Shown one piece after another: positions 8,147-17,872 of a stretch of DNA of 64,000 bases. The notes under the pieces were generated by a model. That model saw only the letters and a list, made by a program, of their open reading frames with translations, did no database searches and had not been told where the DNA came from. The translations under genes were made by a program, and so were the position numbers. How positions within the stretch are numbered: the first letter of the stretch is position 1; each line of letters begins with the position of its first letter. This DNA comes from Streptomyces sp. SN-593 (GTDB lineage Bacteria; Actinomycetota; Actinomycetes; Streptomycetales; Streptomycetaceae): positions 4,315,001 through 4,379,000 of the forward strand of contig NZ_AP018365.1 in NCBI RefSeq assembly GCF_016756395.1, read 5' to 3'.

Positions 8147-8799
8147 GCGCACGCATCCTCGTGGTCGACAACTACGACTCCTTCGTCTTCAACCTGGTCC
8201 AGTACCTCTACCAGCTCGGCGCCGAGTGCGAGGTGCTGCGCAACGACGAGGTGGAACCCGCGCACGCCGACGAGGGGTTCGACGGGGTGCTGCTCTCCCC
8301 CGGCCCCGGCACCCCCGAGGAGGCCGGGGTGTGCGTGGACATGGTCCGGCACTGCGCGGAGACCGGCGTGCCGGTGTTCGGCGTCTGCCTGGGCGTGCAG
8401 TCCATGGCGGTGGCCTACGGCGGGTTCGTCGGGCGGGCGCCGGAACTGCTGCACGGCAAGACCTCCGCGGTGGTGCACGAGGGCTCCGGCGTCTTCGCCG
8501 GGCTGCCCTCGCCCTTCACCGCCACCCGATACCACTCGCTCGCGGTCGAACGGGACACGCTCCCGGACGAGCTGCGGGTGACCGCATGGACGGAGGACGG
8601 GATCATCATGGGGCTCCGGCACCGCGACGCCGCCGTCGAAGGGGTGCAGTTCCACCCGGAGTCGGTGCTCACCGAGTGGGGACACCGCATGCTCGCCAAC
8701 TGGCTCGCCGAGTGCGGTGAACCGGGGGCCGTCGAGCGGTCGCACGGACTGGCCCCGGTGGTCGGTGCGGGCGTACCCGTCGGGGGGGTCGGGAGGTGA
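8143..8799 (+). CDS. pabA: aminodeoxychorismate/anthranilate synthase glutaminase subunit
   Basis: This 218-residue class I glutamine amidotransferase supplies ammonia to PabB or TrpE. The triad is complete: Cys82 in FGVCLG, His171 and Glu173 in FHPES. The N-terminal VVDNYDSFVFNL and the SPGPGTPEE motif place it in the PabA/TrpG family. No synthase subunit is encoded nearby, so folate or tryptophan use cannot be decided here; this stand-alone copy next to crgA is the usual streptomycete arrangement. It overlaps the preceding gene by ATGA and the sortase gene by GTGA. Confidence 0.9.
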   Translation: MSARILVVDNYDSFVFNLVQYLYQLGAECEVLRNDEVEPAHADEGFDGVLLSPGPGTPEEAGVCVDMVRHCAETGVPVFGVCLGVQSMAVAYGGFVGRAPELLHGKTSAVVHEGSGVFAGLPSPFTATRYHSLAVERDTLPDELRVTAWTEDGIIMGLRHRDAAVEGVQFHPESVLTEWGHRMLANWLAECGEPGAVERSHGLAPVVGAGVPVGGVGR

Positions 8800-10361
8800 C
8801 CACGCTCCGGCCGGAGCGTCCCTCCGACGGCCCGATGTCGTACGAGGACACCGGGCAGTTCGAGGTCGCCGTCGGGCAGCTCGCGGACCCGCTGAACGAT
8901 CCGCTGCCGGGCCGGCCCCCGGTGGTCGAGGACCCGCCGAGGGGCCGGCACGGTGCGCGGCCGGAGTCCGCGCGGCCGGAGCGGCCGGAGCGGCAGGAGT
9001 CGCCGTGGTTCGGGGCGCCCGGGATGGCGCAACCGCAGGAGCCGCAGGAGCCGCGTCAGTCGCCTCACCCGCGGCACTCGGCGTCGCGGCGGCAGGAGCA
9101 GCCCCAGCACCCCCAGCAGCCGGACGCCCGGCAGCGCGCCCAGCAGCCGGCGCGGCCGCAGCAGGCGCCGCAGCCGCCGAGCGCCCCGCACGCCGCTCCC
9201 CAGCAGACCGTCCCCCCGCTGCGGTCCGAGCCGGTGGCGCCCCCGCCGGCCGCCCCGAGCCCGGTCGCCCCGAGCCCGACCGCCGCCTCCGCGCCGCCCC
9301 CGCTGCGCACGCCGCCGGCGGCACCCTCGCCGGTGTCCCCCGCCGCCGCTCCCGCTTCCGCTCCCTCGACCGAGCCCCTGTCGGCGCCGGAGCCGGACGA
9401 GACCGCGCAGCTCCCCCAGATCTCCGACACCGCGCCCATCGAGGTGGCGCGGGTGGCCGCTCCGGCGGCCGCCGAGCCGGCCGCGGCCGGGGCGTCCGGT
9501 CCGGTCGGCGCGGAGGGCGGCCGGGCCGCCCGGCGCAAGGCGGCCCGCGGCGGCCACCGCGCCCGGGGCCGGGGCGGCAACGGCCCGGCCGCGCCCGCCG
9601 CCGACGACCCGTCGGCCGAGCCGGCCGCGCCGCTGAGCCGGGTCGAGGCCCGCCGGGCCGCGAAGGCCGCGAAGGACAGTCCCGCGGTGGTGATCAGCCG
9701 GATCGTCGGCGAGCTGTTCATCACCGTCGGCGTCGTGATGCTGCTGTTCGTCACCTACCAGCTTTGGTGGACCAACGTCCGGGCGCACGCGGAGGCCAAC
9801 AGCGCGTCCAACAACCTGGAGCAGCAGTGGGACAGCGGCTCCGGTGACGCCAACCGGTCCGCGGGCACCTTCTCCCCGGGCCAGGGCTTCGCGATCATGT
9901 ACATCCCGAAGCTGGACGTCAAGGCCCCGATCGCCCAGGGCGTCAGCACCACGAAGGTGCTCAACAAGGGCATGATCGGCCACTACGACGGCGAGCCCAC
10001 CAACACCGCGATGCCGTGGGACAAGACCGGCAACTTCGCGGTCGCCGCCCACCGCAACACGCACGGCGAGCCCTTCCGCTACATCAACCGCCTCGTCCCC
10101 GGGGACAAGGTGGTGGTGGAGACGTCCACCACGTACTACACCTACACCGTGACCAGTTCACTGGCGACCACCCCGCCCAGCAACGTCAGCGTCCTCGAAC
10201 CGGTGCCGCCCGGGTCGGGCTTCACCAAGCCGGGCCGCTACATCACGCTCACCACGTGCACGCCCGAGTTCACCAGCACCAACCGGCTGATCGTCTGGGG
10301 CAAGCTGACCGAGGAGCGGCCGCGCAGCAAGGGCAAGCCCGACGCGCTCGTCAACGGCTGA
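8796..10361 (+). CDS. class E sortase with long cytoplasmic N-terminal extension
   Basis: A 521-residue membrane transpeptidase that, by family, anchors LAXTG-tagged surface proteins (such as chaplins) to peptidoglycan. The catalytic core is complete: His419 (AAHRN), Cys488 (TLTTCTP) and Arg497. A membrane segment lies near residues 300-325 (ISRIVGELFITVGVVMLLF). The first ~290 residues are Pro/Gln/Ala/Arg-rich low-complexity sequence with no recognised domain, far longer than in a minimal sortase, and would be cytoplasmic. It starts at GTG overlapping the pabA stop and is followed 24 bases later by a second sortase. Confidence 0.92.
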   Translation: MTTLRPERPSDGPMSYEDTGQFEVAVGQLADPLNDPLPGRPPVVEDPPRGRHGARPESARPERPERQESPWFGAPGMAQPQEPQEPRQSPHPRHSASRRQEQPQHPQQPDARQRAQQPARPQQAPQPPSAPHAAPQQTVPPLRSEPVAPPPAAPSPVAPSPTAASAPPPLRTPPAAPSPVSPAAAPASAPSTEPLSAPEPDETAQLPQISDTAPIEVARVAAPAAAEPAAAGASGPVGAEGGRAARRKAARGGHRARGRGGNGPAAPAADDPSAEPAAPLSRVEARRAAKAAKDSPAVVISRIVGELFITVGVVMLLFVTYQLWWTNVRAHAEANSASNNLEQQWDSGSGDANRSAGTFSPGQGFAIMYIPKLDVKAPIAQGVSTTKVLNKGMIGHYDGEPTNTAMPWDKTGNFAVAAHRNTHGEPFRYINRLVPGDKVVVETSTTYYTYTVTSSLATTPPSNVSVLEPVPPGSGFTKPGRYITLTTCTPEFTSTNRLIVWGKLTEERPRSKGKPDALVNG

Positions 10362-10385
10362 GGCGCGACAACAGAACGGAACCGC

Positions 10386-11099
10386 GTGACCACCGAGAAC
10401 CGCACCGGGCGGGGCCGCGTCGCGGCCGTCATCAGCGTCGTCGGCGAGGTCCTCATCACCGCGGGGCTGGTCCTCGCGCTGTTCGTCGTCTACTCGCTGT
10501 GGTGGACGAACGTGATCGCCGACCGCCACGCCCGCAAGGAGGGCGAGAAGGTCCGACAGGAGTGGGCCCAGGCCCCGTCGGGCGGCGGCAACAGCGCTCC
10601 TCGCGGCCTGGACACCGAGGACGGCATCGGCTTCCTGCACGTGCCGGCGATGGGCAGGAACTACGAGGTGCTGGTGAAGAAGGGCACCTCCACCAGCGTG
10701 CTCAACGAGGGGGTGGCCGGCTACTACACCAACCCCACGCCGGCCGCGATGCCCTGGGACAGCAGCGGCAACTTCACCGTCGCCGCGCACCGCGACGGCC
10801 ACGGCGCGAAGTTCCACAACATCGACAAGATCCACAATGGTGACCCGATCGTCTTCGAGTCCAAGGACACCTGGTACGTCTACAAGGTCTACAAGGTCCT
10901 CGACGAGACCTCGAAGTACGACGTCGCCGTGACCGACCAGATCCCCAAGGAGTCCGGCAAGACCAAGCCGGGCCGCTACATCACGCTCACCACCTGCACG
11001 CCGGTCTACACCTCGCGCTACCGCTACGTGGTCTGGGGACAACTGGTCCGCACCCAGAAGGTGGACGCGCAGCGCACCCCGCCAGCGGAGCTGAAGTAG
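10386..11099 (+). CDS. class E sortase (second copy)
   Basis: This 237-residue sortase has the same catalytic spacing as its neighbour: His135, Cys204 and Arg213. One N-terminal membrane segment (about residues 12-37) is present, and it lacks the long extension of the upstream copy. The pair resembles the SrtE1/SrtE2 pair described in S. coelicolor, which act on LAXTG sorting signals. GTG 10386 begins VTTENRTGRGR; a weak AACAGAACGGAA precedes it. A strong hairpin follows 48 bases after the stop. Confidence 0.92.
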   Translation: MTTENRTGRGRVAAVISVVGEVLITAGLVLALFVVYSLWWTNVIADRHARKEGEKVRQEWAQAPSGGGNSAPRGLDTEDGIGFLHVPAMGRNYEVLVKKGTSTSVLNEGVAGYYTNPTPAAMPWDSSGNFTVAAHRDGHGAKFHNIDKIHNGDPIVFESKDTWYVYKVYKVLDETSKYDVAVTDQIPKESGKTKPGRYITLTTCTPVYTSRYRYVVWGQLVRTQKVDAQRTPPAELK

Positions 11100-11146
11100 G
11101 GGGAGCAGGGCGGGGAGCAGGGGGACGAGCGCGCCGGCACACGGCA

Positions 11147-11181
11147 GAGGGCCCACAGGCGGGGAACGCCTGTGGGCCCTC
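11147..11181. terminator. strong hairpin between sortase and pknB (convergent)
   Basis: GAGGGCCCACAGGCG (11147-11161) pairs perfectly with 11167-11181 (15 bp) over a 5-base loop. It sits between two convergent transcription units and is probably bidirectional. Confidence 0.85.
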
Positions 11182-11212
11182 GTCGCTGTACGCCGGGCGG
11201 TGGCCGCCGGGG

Positions 11213-13198
11213 TCAGTGGCCCCCGAAGCCGTTGCCGCCCATCGCGGTGAGCGTGATCGGCTGCCCCTCCTGGAGCTGGGTGCCGGCCGCCGGGTCCGTC
11301 TGGAGGACCTTGGCGTTGTCGTCGGCCTGCTTGCCGGTGAGGTCGACCGCGTTGATCTGGAGGTTGAGGTTCAGCGCCTGGAGCTCCTGCTTGGCGTCAC
11401 CGACGCTCTTGCCGGCCAGGTCGCCCGGCATCGTCGTGGTCGGCTGCTGCGTCGGCTGCGGGCCGGAGGAGACGGTCAGCACGATCTGGGTGTCGAGCGA
11501 CTGGTCGCCCGCACTCGGGTCGGGCGTCTGGCTGATCACGCTGCCCTGGGGCGTCTCGTCGGACGGCTGGTCCGTGCCCCGGCTGACGTTCGTGAAGCCC
11601 TGCGCCTTGAGCGCGGCGACCGCCTGGTCGTAGGTCTCGCCCTTGACGTTGGTCGGGGTGGCCTTCTTCGGCGCCACCGCGACGGTCAGGGTGATCGTCG
11701 AGCCCTTGGCGACCTTGGTGCCGGCGTCCGGGTCCTGGCTGAGGACCGTGCCCGCGTCCTTCGTCGTGGAGGTCTGCGACTTCTGCTCGACCTGGAAGCC
11801 CTGCTTGGTCAGCTCGGTGTTCGCGTCGTCGAACTTGTCGTTGGTCACGTCCGGTACGGCGACCGGCGCGGTGCCCTTCGACAGGTTGACGGTGACGGTC
11901 TTGTCCGACGGGATCGCCGAGTCCGCCGCCGGGTCCTGCTTGCAGACCAGGTTCTTGTCGACGTTCGCGCAGAACACCGCCGGACCCTTGACCAGCTTTA
12001 TCCCGACGTTGTCCGCCTTCGCCTGGGCGTCGGTCAGCGAGACGTTGGTGAAGTCCGGCACGGTGCCGCCGTTGTCGGCGTGCCCGCCGAACAGCGACTT
12101 GCCGAGGAAGATCGCGCCGATCAGCACCAGGACGGCGGCGACGACCAGCAGCACCGTGGAGGTGTTGCTCGACTTCTTCTGCCGGCGCCGGTCCGGGCGG
12201 TCCTCGTAGCCGTAGCCGCCGTCGTCGTCGCGGGCCGGCGGCAGCATCGAGGTCTGCGGGTCGGACTGCGACGGCATCGCGGTGGTGGCCGCGGCGTCGC
12301 CGTACTGGTGCGGGTAGCCGTAGCCGGCCGCGCCCATCGCGACGGTGGCGCCGACCGGCTGGCCGTCCAGCGCCGCCTCGACGTCGGCCCGCATCTCGTC
12401 GGCCGACTGGTAGCGGTAGTCCGGGTCCTTGGTCAGCGCCTTCAGCACGATCGCGTCCATCGCCGGCGTGACCTCGGGGTCGTACACCGACGGCGGCTGC
12501 GGCTCCTCGCGGACGTGCTGGTACGCCACCGCGACCGGTGAGTCGCCGACGAACGGCGGCCGGACGGTCAGCAGCTCGTACAGCAGGCAGCCCGTGGAGT
12601 ACAGGTCGGAGCGGGCGTCGACCTGCTCGCCCTTGGCCTGCTCGGGGGAGAGGTACTGCGCGGTGCCGATCACCGCGGCGGTCTGGGTCATGGTCATGCC
12701 GGACTCGCCCATCGCACGGGCGATGCCGAAGTCCATGACCTTGACCTGGCCGGTACGGGTCAGCATCACGTTCGCGGGCTTGATGTCGCGGTGCACGATG
12801 CCGGCCCGGTGGCTGTACTCCAGCGCCTGGAGGATGCCGACGGTCATCTCCAGCGAGCGCTCCGGCAGCAGCTTGCGCCCGGAGTGCAGCAGCTCGCGCA
12901 GGGTGGAGCCGTCGACGTACTCCATCACGATGTACGGGATCGAGACCCCGTCGACGTAGTCCTCACCGGTGTCGTACACGGCGACGATCGAGGGGTGGTT
13001 CAGAGAGGCGGCCGACTGGGCCTCACGGCGGAACCGGGCCTGGAAGGACGGATCACGGGCGAGGTCCACCCGGAGCGTCTTCACGGCAACGGTACGGCCG
13101 AGGCGCGTGTCGTGGGCGAGGTACACCTCGGCCATGCCACCGCGGCCGAGCACCGAGCCCAGCTCGTACCGGCCGCCGAGGCGACGCGGCTCTTCCAT
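11213..13198 (-). CDS. pknB: PASTA-domain Ser/Thr protein kinase (PknB type)
   Basis: This 661-residue single-pass membrane kinase senses cell-wall fragments and phosphorylates division and wall-synthesis proteins. The cytoplasmic kinase domain spans about residues 11-275: glycine loop LGRGGMAEV, Lys40, Asp138 in HRDIKPAN, Asp156 in DFG. A linker with Tyr/Gly/Pro follows, then a membrane helix at about 347-369 and four PASTA repeats to the C-terminus (about 379-447, 448-516, 517-588, 589-661). It is the last gene of the fhaA-fhaB-pstP-ftsW-pbpA-pknB order, with a 174-base gap after pbpA, so it may have its own promoter. Confidence 0.95.
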   Translation of the reverse strand: MEEPRRLGGRYELGSVLGRGGMAEVYLAHDTRLGRTVAVKTLRVDLARDPSFQARFRREAQSAASLNHPSIVAVYDTGEDYVDGVSIPYIVMEYVDGSTLRELLHSGRKLLPERSLEMTVGILQALEYSHRAGIVHRDIKPANVMLTRTGQVKVMDFGIARAMGESGMTMTQTAAVIGTAQYLSPEQAKGEQVDARSDLYSTGCLLYELLTVRPPFVGDSPVAVAYQHVREEPQPPSVYDPEVTPAMDAIVLKALTKDPDYRYQSADEMRADVEAALDGQPVGATVAMGAAGYGYPHQYGDAAATTAMPSQSDPQTSMLPPARDDDGGYGYEDRPDRRRQKKSSNTSTVLLVVAAVLVLIGAIFLGKSLFGGHADNGGTVPDFTNVSLTDAQAKADNVGIKLVKGPAVFCANVDKNLVCKQDPAADSAIPSDKTVTVNLSKGTAPVAVPDVTNDKFDDANTELTKQGFQVEQKSQTSTTKDAGTVLSQDPDAGTKVAKGSTITLTVAVAPKKATPTNVKGETYDQAVAALKAQGFTNVSRGTDQPSDETPQGSVISQTPDPSAGDQSLDTQIVLTVSSGPQPTQQPTTTMPGDLAGKSVGDAKQELQALNLNLQINAVDLTGKQADDNAKVLQTDPAAGTQLQEGQPITLTAMGGNGFGGH

Positions 13199-13372
13199 AG
13201 CTCTGCCCTCTCCTCAATCCCGTTGTCCCAAGCTCAACCCGACCACGTGAACCTGTGCCCTGTGCCCGCTCGGGGACACGCTACCGGGCGCTCGACGCGC
13301 GCATCCGGCTCGGCGGCCCGCCGATACCCGACCGGTATCTGCCTGCGACCCGATCCGGACGTGACGTGCGTC

Positions 13373-14839
13373 TCACTTGTCGAGCACCGCCTCCATGACG
13401 CTCTTGGCGATGGGGGCGGCGAACCCGCCGCCGGAGATGTCGCCGCGGTTGGCCGAGGCGTCCTCGACCACCACGGCCACGGCGACCGGCGAGCCCTGGT
13501 CGGTCTTGGCGTAGGAGACGAACCACGCGTAGGGCAGGCCCTTGTTGTTCAGGCCGTGCTGCGCGGTACCCGTCTTGCCGCCGACGGTCACCCCGGAGAT
13601 CTTCGCGTTCCCGCCGGTGCCGCCGGGGGAGTTGACCACGGCCTCCATCATCGACTGGAGCTTCTTCGCGTTCTCCTCCGACAGCGGCTGGCTCATCTCC
13701 TTCGGGCTGGTCTGCGCGATGGTGCTCAGGTTCGGCGCGACCAGCTTGTCCACCTCGTACGGCTGCATCAGCTTGCCGTCGTTCGCGATCGCGGAGGCGA
13801 CCATCGCCATCTGCAGCGGGGTGGCCGTGGTGTCGAACTGGCCGATCGAGGACTGCGCGACCTGGTCGGGGGACATCTTGGTGTCGAAGTTGCTGGCGGC
13901 CGAGCGGACCGGGACGAACTGCTCCTTGTTGAAGCCGAACAGCGCCGCTTCCTTGTTCATCGCGTCCAGCCCGACGTCCGCGCCGAGCTTGCCGAAGACG
14001 GTGTTGCAGGAGTACTTCAGCGCGGTGGTGAGGGTCGCGTTCTTGCAGGGGATGTCGCCCTCGTTGTTCAACGGGGTGGTGGTGCCCGGCAGGATGTACG
14101 GGTCCGGCGAGTTCGTCGCCGCGTTGACGTCGCTGACCTTGCCGTCCTGGAGCGCGGCCGCGGCCGTGACCAGCTTGAACGTCGAACCGGGCGGGTAGGT
14201 CTGGCGCAGCGCCCGGTTGAGCGTCGGGTCGTCCGGGTCGTTCTTCGCCTGGAGCGCGTTCCAGTTCTTCTCGTCGGTCAGCGAGTTGCCCGCGAAGGAG
14301 CCGGGGTCGTACGACGGCGTGCTGGCCATGGCGAGGATCGCGCCGGTGCGCGGGTCGAGCGCCACCACGGCGCCCTTCTTCTTGCCGAGCCCGTTGTAGG
14401 CGGCGGCCTGCGCCTTGGCGTTGAGCGTGGTCACCACGTTGCCGCCCTGCTTCTGCTTGCCGGTGAGCAGGTCGACGGTGCGGTTGAAGAAGAGCCGGTC
14501 GTCGTCGCCGGTGAGGAACTTGTCCTCGACGCCCTCCAGCATGGAGGTGCTGTACGCCTGTGAGGCGTACCCGGTCACCGGCGCCCACATCGGGCCGTCG
14601 GTGAAGGTCTGCTTGTACTTGAAGTCGCTGCCGGTGGTCGTGGTGTGGCCGGTGACGGCCTTGCCGTCCACGATGATGTCGCCGCGCGGCTGGGCGAACT
14701 GGTTGATCGCCACCCGCCGGTTGTGCGGGTCGCTGGAGAGCTGGCCCGCCTCGACGTACTGCACGTAGTTCACGCGCACGAGCAGGGCGAGGACGAGGAG
14801 GCCGCAGAAGACCGCGACCCGTCGCAGGGGCTTGTTCAC
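13373..14839 (-). CDS. pbpA: class B penicillin-binding protein (PbpA type)
   Basis: This 488-residue protein is a peptidoglycan DD-transpeptidase anchored by one N-terminal helix (about residues 6-23). Active-site motifs are complete: Ser219-Thr-Phe-Lys, Ser277-Cys-Asn and Lys422-Thr-Gly. The preceding segment carries the dimerisation-domain signature PRGDIIVDGK. The GTG at 14839 overlaps the ftsW stop (GTGA), so the SEDS glycosyltransferase and its transpeptidase partner are translationally coupled. The longer open frame upstream runs through ftsW in another frame and is not coding. Confidence 0.94.
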   Translation of the reverse strand: MNKPLRRVAVFCGLLVLALLVRVNYVQYVEAGQLSSDPHNRRVAINQFAQPRGDIIVDGKAVTGHTTTTGSDFKYKQTFTDGPMWAPVTGYASQAYSTSMLEGVEDKFLTGDDDRLFFNRTVDLLTGKQKQGGNVVTTLNAKAQAAAYNGLGKKKGAVVALDPRTGAILAMASTPSYDPGSFAGNSLTDEKNWNALQAKNDPDDPTLNRALRQTYPPGSTFKLVTAAAALQDGKVSDVNAATNSPDPYILPGTTTPLNNEGDIPCKNATLTTALKYSCNTVFGKLGADVGLDAMNKEAALFGFNKEQFVPVRSAASNFDTKMSPDQVAQSSIGQFDTTATPLQMAMVASAIANDGKLMQPYEVDKLVAPNLSTIAQTSPKEMSQPLSEENAKKLQSMMEAVVNSPGGTGGNAKISGVTVGGKTGTAQHGLNNKGLPYAWFVSYAKTDQGSPVAVAVVVEDASANRGDISGGGFAAPIAKSVMEAVLDK

Positions 14840-16233
14840 TGGCTGCGCACCACCTGGGTCGCTTCGGCATCGGGTGAGGGGGCGGGGCTCGGCGCCGGCC
14901 GCCGGGCGGTGTCGCTGATCCTGAGCAGGAGCGCGACCAGCGCCCAGTTGGCGATCACCGAGGAGCCGCCCTGGGCGAGGAACGGCATGGTCATACCGGT
15001 CAGCGGGATGAGCCCGGTGACGCCGCCGGCGACCACGAAGACCTGGAGCGCGAAGCCGCCGGACAGGCCGACCGCGAGCAGCTTGCCGAACGGGTCGCGG
15101 GCGGCCAGCGCGGTGCGCATGCCGCGCTCGATCAGCAGCCCGTACAGCAGCAGGATGGCCATCACGCCGGCCAGGCCCAGCTCCTCGCCGACGGTGGCGA
15201 GGATGTAGTCGCTCTTCGGGGCGATGCCGCCGATCAGCCGGCTGTACCCCTCGCCGAGCCCGGAGCCGAACAGGCCGCCGGAGCCGAACGCGTAGCGGGA
15301 CTGCGCGGTCTCGGTGACGCCGCCGTCCTGGAGGGCCAGCGGGTGCAGCCACTCCTGGACGCGGACCTTGACGTGCGCCTCGGTGGTGCCGACCATCACC
15401 GCGCCGCCCGCGCTGAGCAGCAGGCCGAAGACGATCCAGCTCGTCCGCTCGGTGGCCACGTAGAGCATGATCACGAAGAGGCCGAAGAAGAGCAGCGAGG
15501 TGCCGAGGTCGGTCTCGAAGACCAGGATCAGCAGGCTGAGCGCCCAGATCACCAGGATCGGGCCGAGGTCGCGGCCGCGCGGCAGGTACAGGCCCATGAA
15601 ACGGCGGGAGGCGAGCGCGAGCGCGTCGCGCTTGACCATCAGGTAGCCGGCGAAGAAGACCGCGATGACGATCTTGGCGAACTCACCGGGTTGCAGCGAG
15701 CCGACCCCGGGGATGGTGACCCAGATCCGGGCGCCGTAGACCGCGGGGAAGAAGATCGGCGAGATGAGCAGGGCGAGCGCCACGATCATCGAGATGTACG
15801 TGTAGCGCTGCAGGATGCGGTGGTCCTTGAGGAAGACCAGCACCAGGGCGAACAGCGCCACCCCGAGCGCGGACCACATGAGCTGCTTGGGGGCCATCGG
15901 GCCGCCGAGCTGCGGGGTGGTGATCGAGGGCTCCTGGTCGAGCCGCCAGATCAGCACCAGGCCGAGGCCGTTGAGCAGGGTGGCGATCGGCAGCATCAGC
16001 GGGTCGGCGTAGGGCGCGAACTTCCGCACGAGCAGGTGCGCTATGCCCGCGATGCAGCCCAGGCCGAGGCCGTACTCCGCCAGTCCCGCCGGCACGGAGC
16101 CGTGCTTGGCGAGCCCGGCGTCGGCGTACGCGAAGACGGGGATCGCCACCGCGAAGAGCAGCATGACCAGTTCGGTGTTGCGGCGGTTGGGCGCGCCGAT
16201 CGACGTGATCGTCGTGGTGTTGCTGGCGCTCAT
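14836..16233 (-). CDS. ftsW: FtsW/RodA/SpoVE-family SEDS glycosyltransferase
   Basis: A 465-residue polytopic protein that polymerises lipid II into glycan strands in partnership with a class B PBP. About twelve hydrophobic segments are visible. Conserved family sequence includes RIWVTIPGVGSLQPGEFAK around residue 170 and, near the C-terminus, GVTGLIPLTGMTMPFLAQGGSS. It overlaps pbpA by 4 bases. Whether it is a divisome (FtsW) or elongation/sporulation (RodA-like) protein cannot be settled from the sequence; its position in the pkn cluster suggests the RodA-like paralogue of Mycobacterium. Confidence 0.93.
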   Translation of the reverse strand: MSASNTTTITSIGAPNRRNTELVMLLFAVAIPVFAYADAGLAKHGSVPAGLAEYGLGLGCIAGIAHLLVRKFAPYADPLMLPIATLLNGLGLVLIWRLDQEPSITTPQLGGPMAPKQLMWSALGVALFALVLVFLKDHRILQRYTYISMIVALALLISPIFFPAVYGARIWVTIPGVGSLQPGEFAKIVIAVFFAGYLMVKRDALALASRRFMGLYLPRGRDLGPILVIWALSLLILVFETDLGTSLLFFGLFVIMLYVATERTSWIVFGLLLSAGGAVMVGTTEAHVKVRVQEWLHPLALQDGGVTETAQSRYAFGSGGLFGSGLGEGYSRLIGGIAPKSDYILATVGEELGLAGVMAILLLYGLLIERGMRTALAARDPFGKLLAVGLSGGFALQVFVVAGGVTGLIPLTGMTMPFLAQGGSSVIANWALVALLLRISDTARRPAPSPAPSPDAEATQVVRSQ

Positions 16234-16270
16234 GACGAGCCGAACCTTCCTGCTGCTGCGGGTGCCGGCA

Positions 16271-17785
16271 CTACTGCTGGTCCGTGTCCGTGTCCGTGCT
16301 GCACTGCCCGGCCAGCTTCTTCTCGTCCGGCGTCAGGGACGGGCTCGGCGAGGGGGTCGGGGTGGTGGTGATCTTCTTCCCGTCCTGCTGCCCCTCGGCG
16401 GTGCCGGCGGCGCCGGAGCCCACCGAGTTCTCGGCGTTCTTCGCCGCGTCCTTGGCCTTGGCGGCGACGCTCGTGGCGGTGGCGACCTTCTTGCAGACGT
16501 CCGCCTGCTGGGCCAGCTCGTCCGCCTTGTCGTCCGCCTGTCCGAGGCTGCTGGTGGCGATGGTGTCCTGCACCTGCTTGCGCTGGTAGGACGGCAGGTA
16601 CTTCAGCGGGATGTCCGTGCGGTCGCGGTGCACCTTGGACAGGCTGAGCCCGACGAGCTTCTGGTTGATGCCCTGGTAGACCGCGACGTGGTCGCCCTTG
16701 GCGCCCACGTAGTACTGGGTCTGGGTCCAGGAGTACGCCCCGTACAGGCCGCCGGCCACGACCGCGAGCACCACCACGGTGATCAGGGTGCGCTTGGGCC
16801 ACTTGCGCCGGGCGGGCTTGTCGAGGTCGGACTCGTCGTACCCGCCGAAGGCGCCGAGGGGGGCGCCGGGCGCCGGGTCGCCGCTGCCGGGCGGGCCGAA
16901 CGCGCCGGTCGGACCGGCCTGGTGCGGGGTGCGGCCCAGCTCGGAGGCGCGGCCGGCGGGGGTGTCCAGGTGCCGCGGGTCGTTGGGCTGCGACTGGTGT
17001 TCGGCGACCGCGCCGACCACCACCGGGGTGTCGTTGAGCTGCGCGGCCTGCGTGTCGCCGTCGTCGGTGTCGAGCACGTCGGCGACGATGCAGGTGATGT
17101 TGTCCGGCCCGCCGCCGCGCAGGGCGAGCTGGATCAGCTCCTGCACGGTCTCGTGCGGGGCCTGGTAGCCGCCGAGGGTCTCCTCCATGGTCTGGTGGCT
17201 GACCACCCCGGACAGCCCGTCCGAGCAGATCAGGTAGCGGTCGCCGACCCTGACCTCGCGGATGGACAGGTCGGGCTCGACCCGCTCGCCGCTGCCGAGC
17301 GCCCGCATCAGCAGCGAGCGCTGCGGGTGCGTGGTGGCCTCTTCCTCGGTGATCCGGCCCTCGTCGACCAGCCGCTGCACCCAGGTGTGGTCCTGCGTGA
17401 TCTGGGTGAGCACGCCGTCGCGCAGCAGGTACGCGCGGGAGTCGCCGACGTGCACCAGGCCGAGCCGCTGCCCGGTCCACAGCAGGGCGGTGAGCGTGGT
17501 GCCCATGCCCTCCAGTTGCGGGTCCTCCTCGACCATGTGCAGCAACTGGTCGTTGGCCCGCTGCACGGCGGTGCCGAGGGAGGTGAGGATGTCCGAGCCG
17601 GGGATGTCGTCGTCGAGCGTGACGATGGTGGAGATCACCTCGGAGGAGGCGACCTCGCCGGCGGCCTGGCCGCCCATGCCGTCGGCGATCGCGAGCAGAC
17701 GGGGGCCGGCGTAGCCGGAGTCCTCGTTCCCCTCGCGGATCATGCCCTTGTGCGAACCGGCGGCGAAACGCAGGCTCAACGACAT
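16271..17785 (-). CDS. pstP: PP2C-type Ser/Thr protein phosphatase (PstP)
   Basis: This 504-residue metal-dependent phosphatase reverses PknB-type phosphorylation. The catalytic domain (about residues 4-240) has RxGNED near residue 17, ADGMGG with Asp35, SDGLSG and GGPDNIT. After a Pro/Gly linker comes one membrane helix (about 325-345, TLITVVVLAVVAGGLYGAY), then an extracellular domain of ~150 residues ending in Pro/Thr-rich sequence. ATG 17785 is chosen over an upstream ATG because GGGGGAGGT precedes it. It lies between fhaB and ftsW. Confidence 0.93.
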   Translation of the reverse strand: MSLSLRFAAGSHKGMIREGNEDSGYAGPRLLAIADGMGGQAAGEVASSEVISTIVTLDDDIPGSDILTSLGTAVQRANDQLLHMVEEDPQLEGMGTTLTALLWTGQRLGLVHVGDSRAYLLRDGVLTQITQDHTWVQRLVDEGRITEEEATTHPQRSLLMRALGSGERVEPDLSIREVRVGDRYLICSDGLSGVVSHQTMEETLGGYQAPHETVQELIQLALRGGGPDNITCIVADVLDTDDGDTQAAQLNDTPVVVGAVAEHQSQPNDPRHLDTPAGRASELGRTPHQAGPTGAFGPPGSGDPAPGAPLGAFGGYDESDLDKPARRKWPKRTLITVVVLAVVAGGLYGAYSWTQTQYYVGAKGDHVAVYQGINQKLVGLSLSKVHRDRTDIPLKYLPSYQRKQVQDTIATSSLGQADDKADELAQQADVCKKVATATSVAAKAKDAAKNAENSVGSGAAGTAEGQQDGKKITTTPTPSPSPSLTPDEKKLAGQCSTDTDTDQQ

Positions 17786-17872
17786 GCGTACCTCCCCCGT
17801 CGGTTCCGGGTACATCCGCACGCTGCCCACCCTCTCGCTCGCGCGTCGTGGCTTCGCTGCCCCATTGTGCGA

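Noticed and set aside
13373..15352. 659-residue version of PbpA
   Set aside because: The extra N-terminus is ftsW read in another frame; the PBP membrane anchor starts at GTG 14839 in a GTGA overlap.
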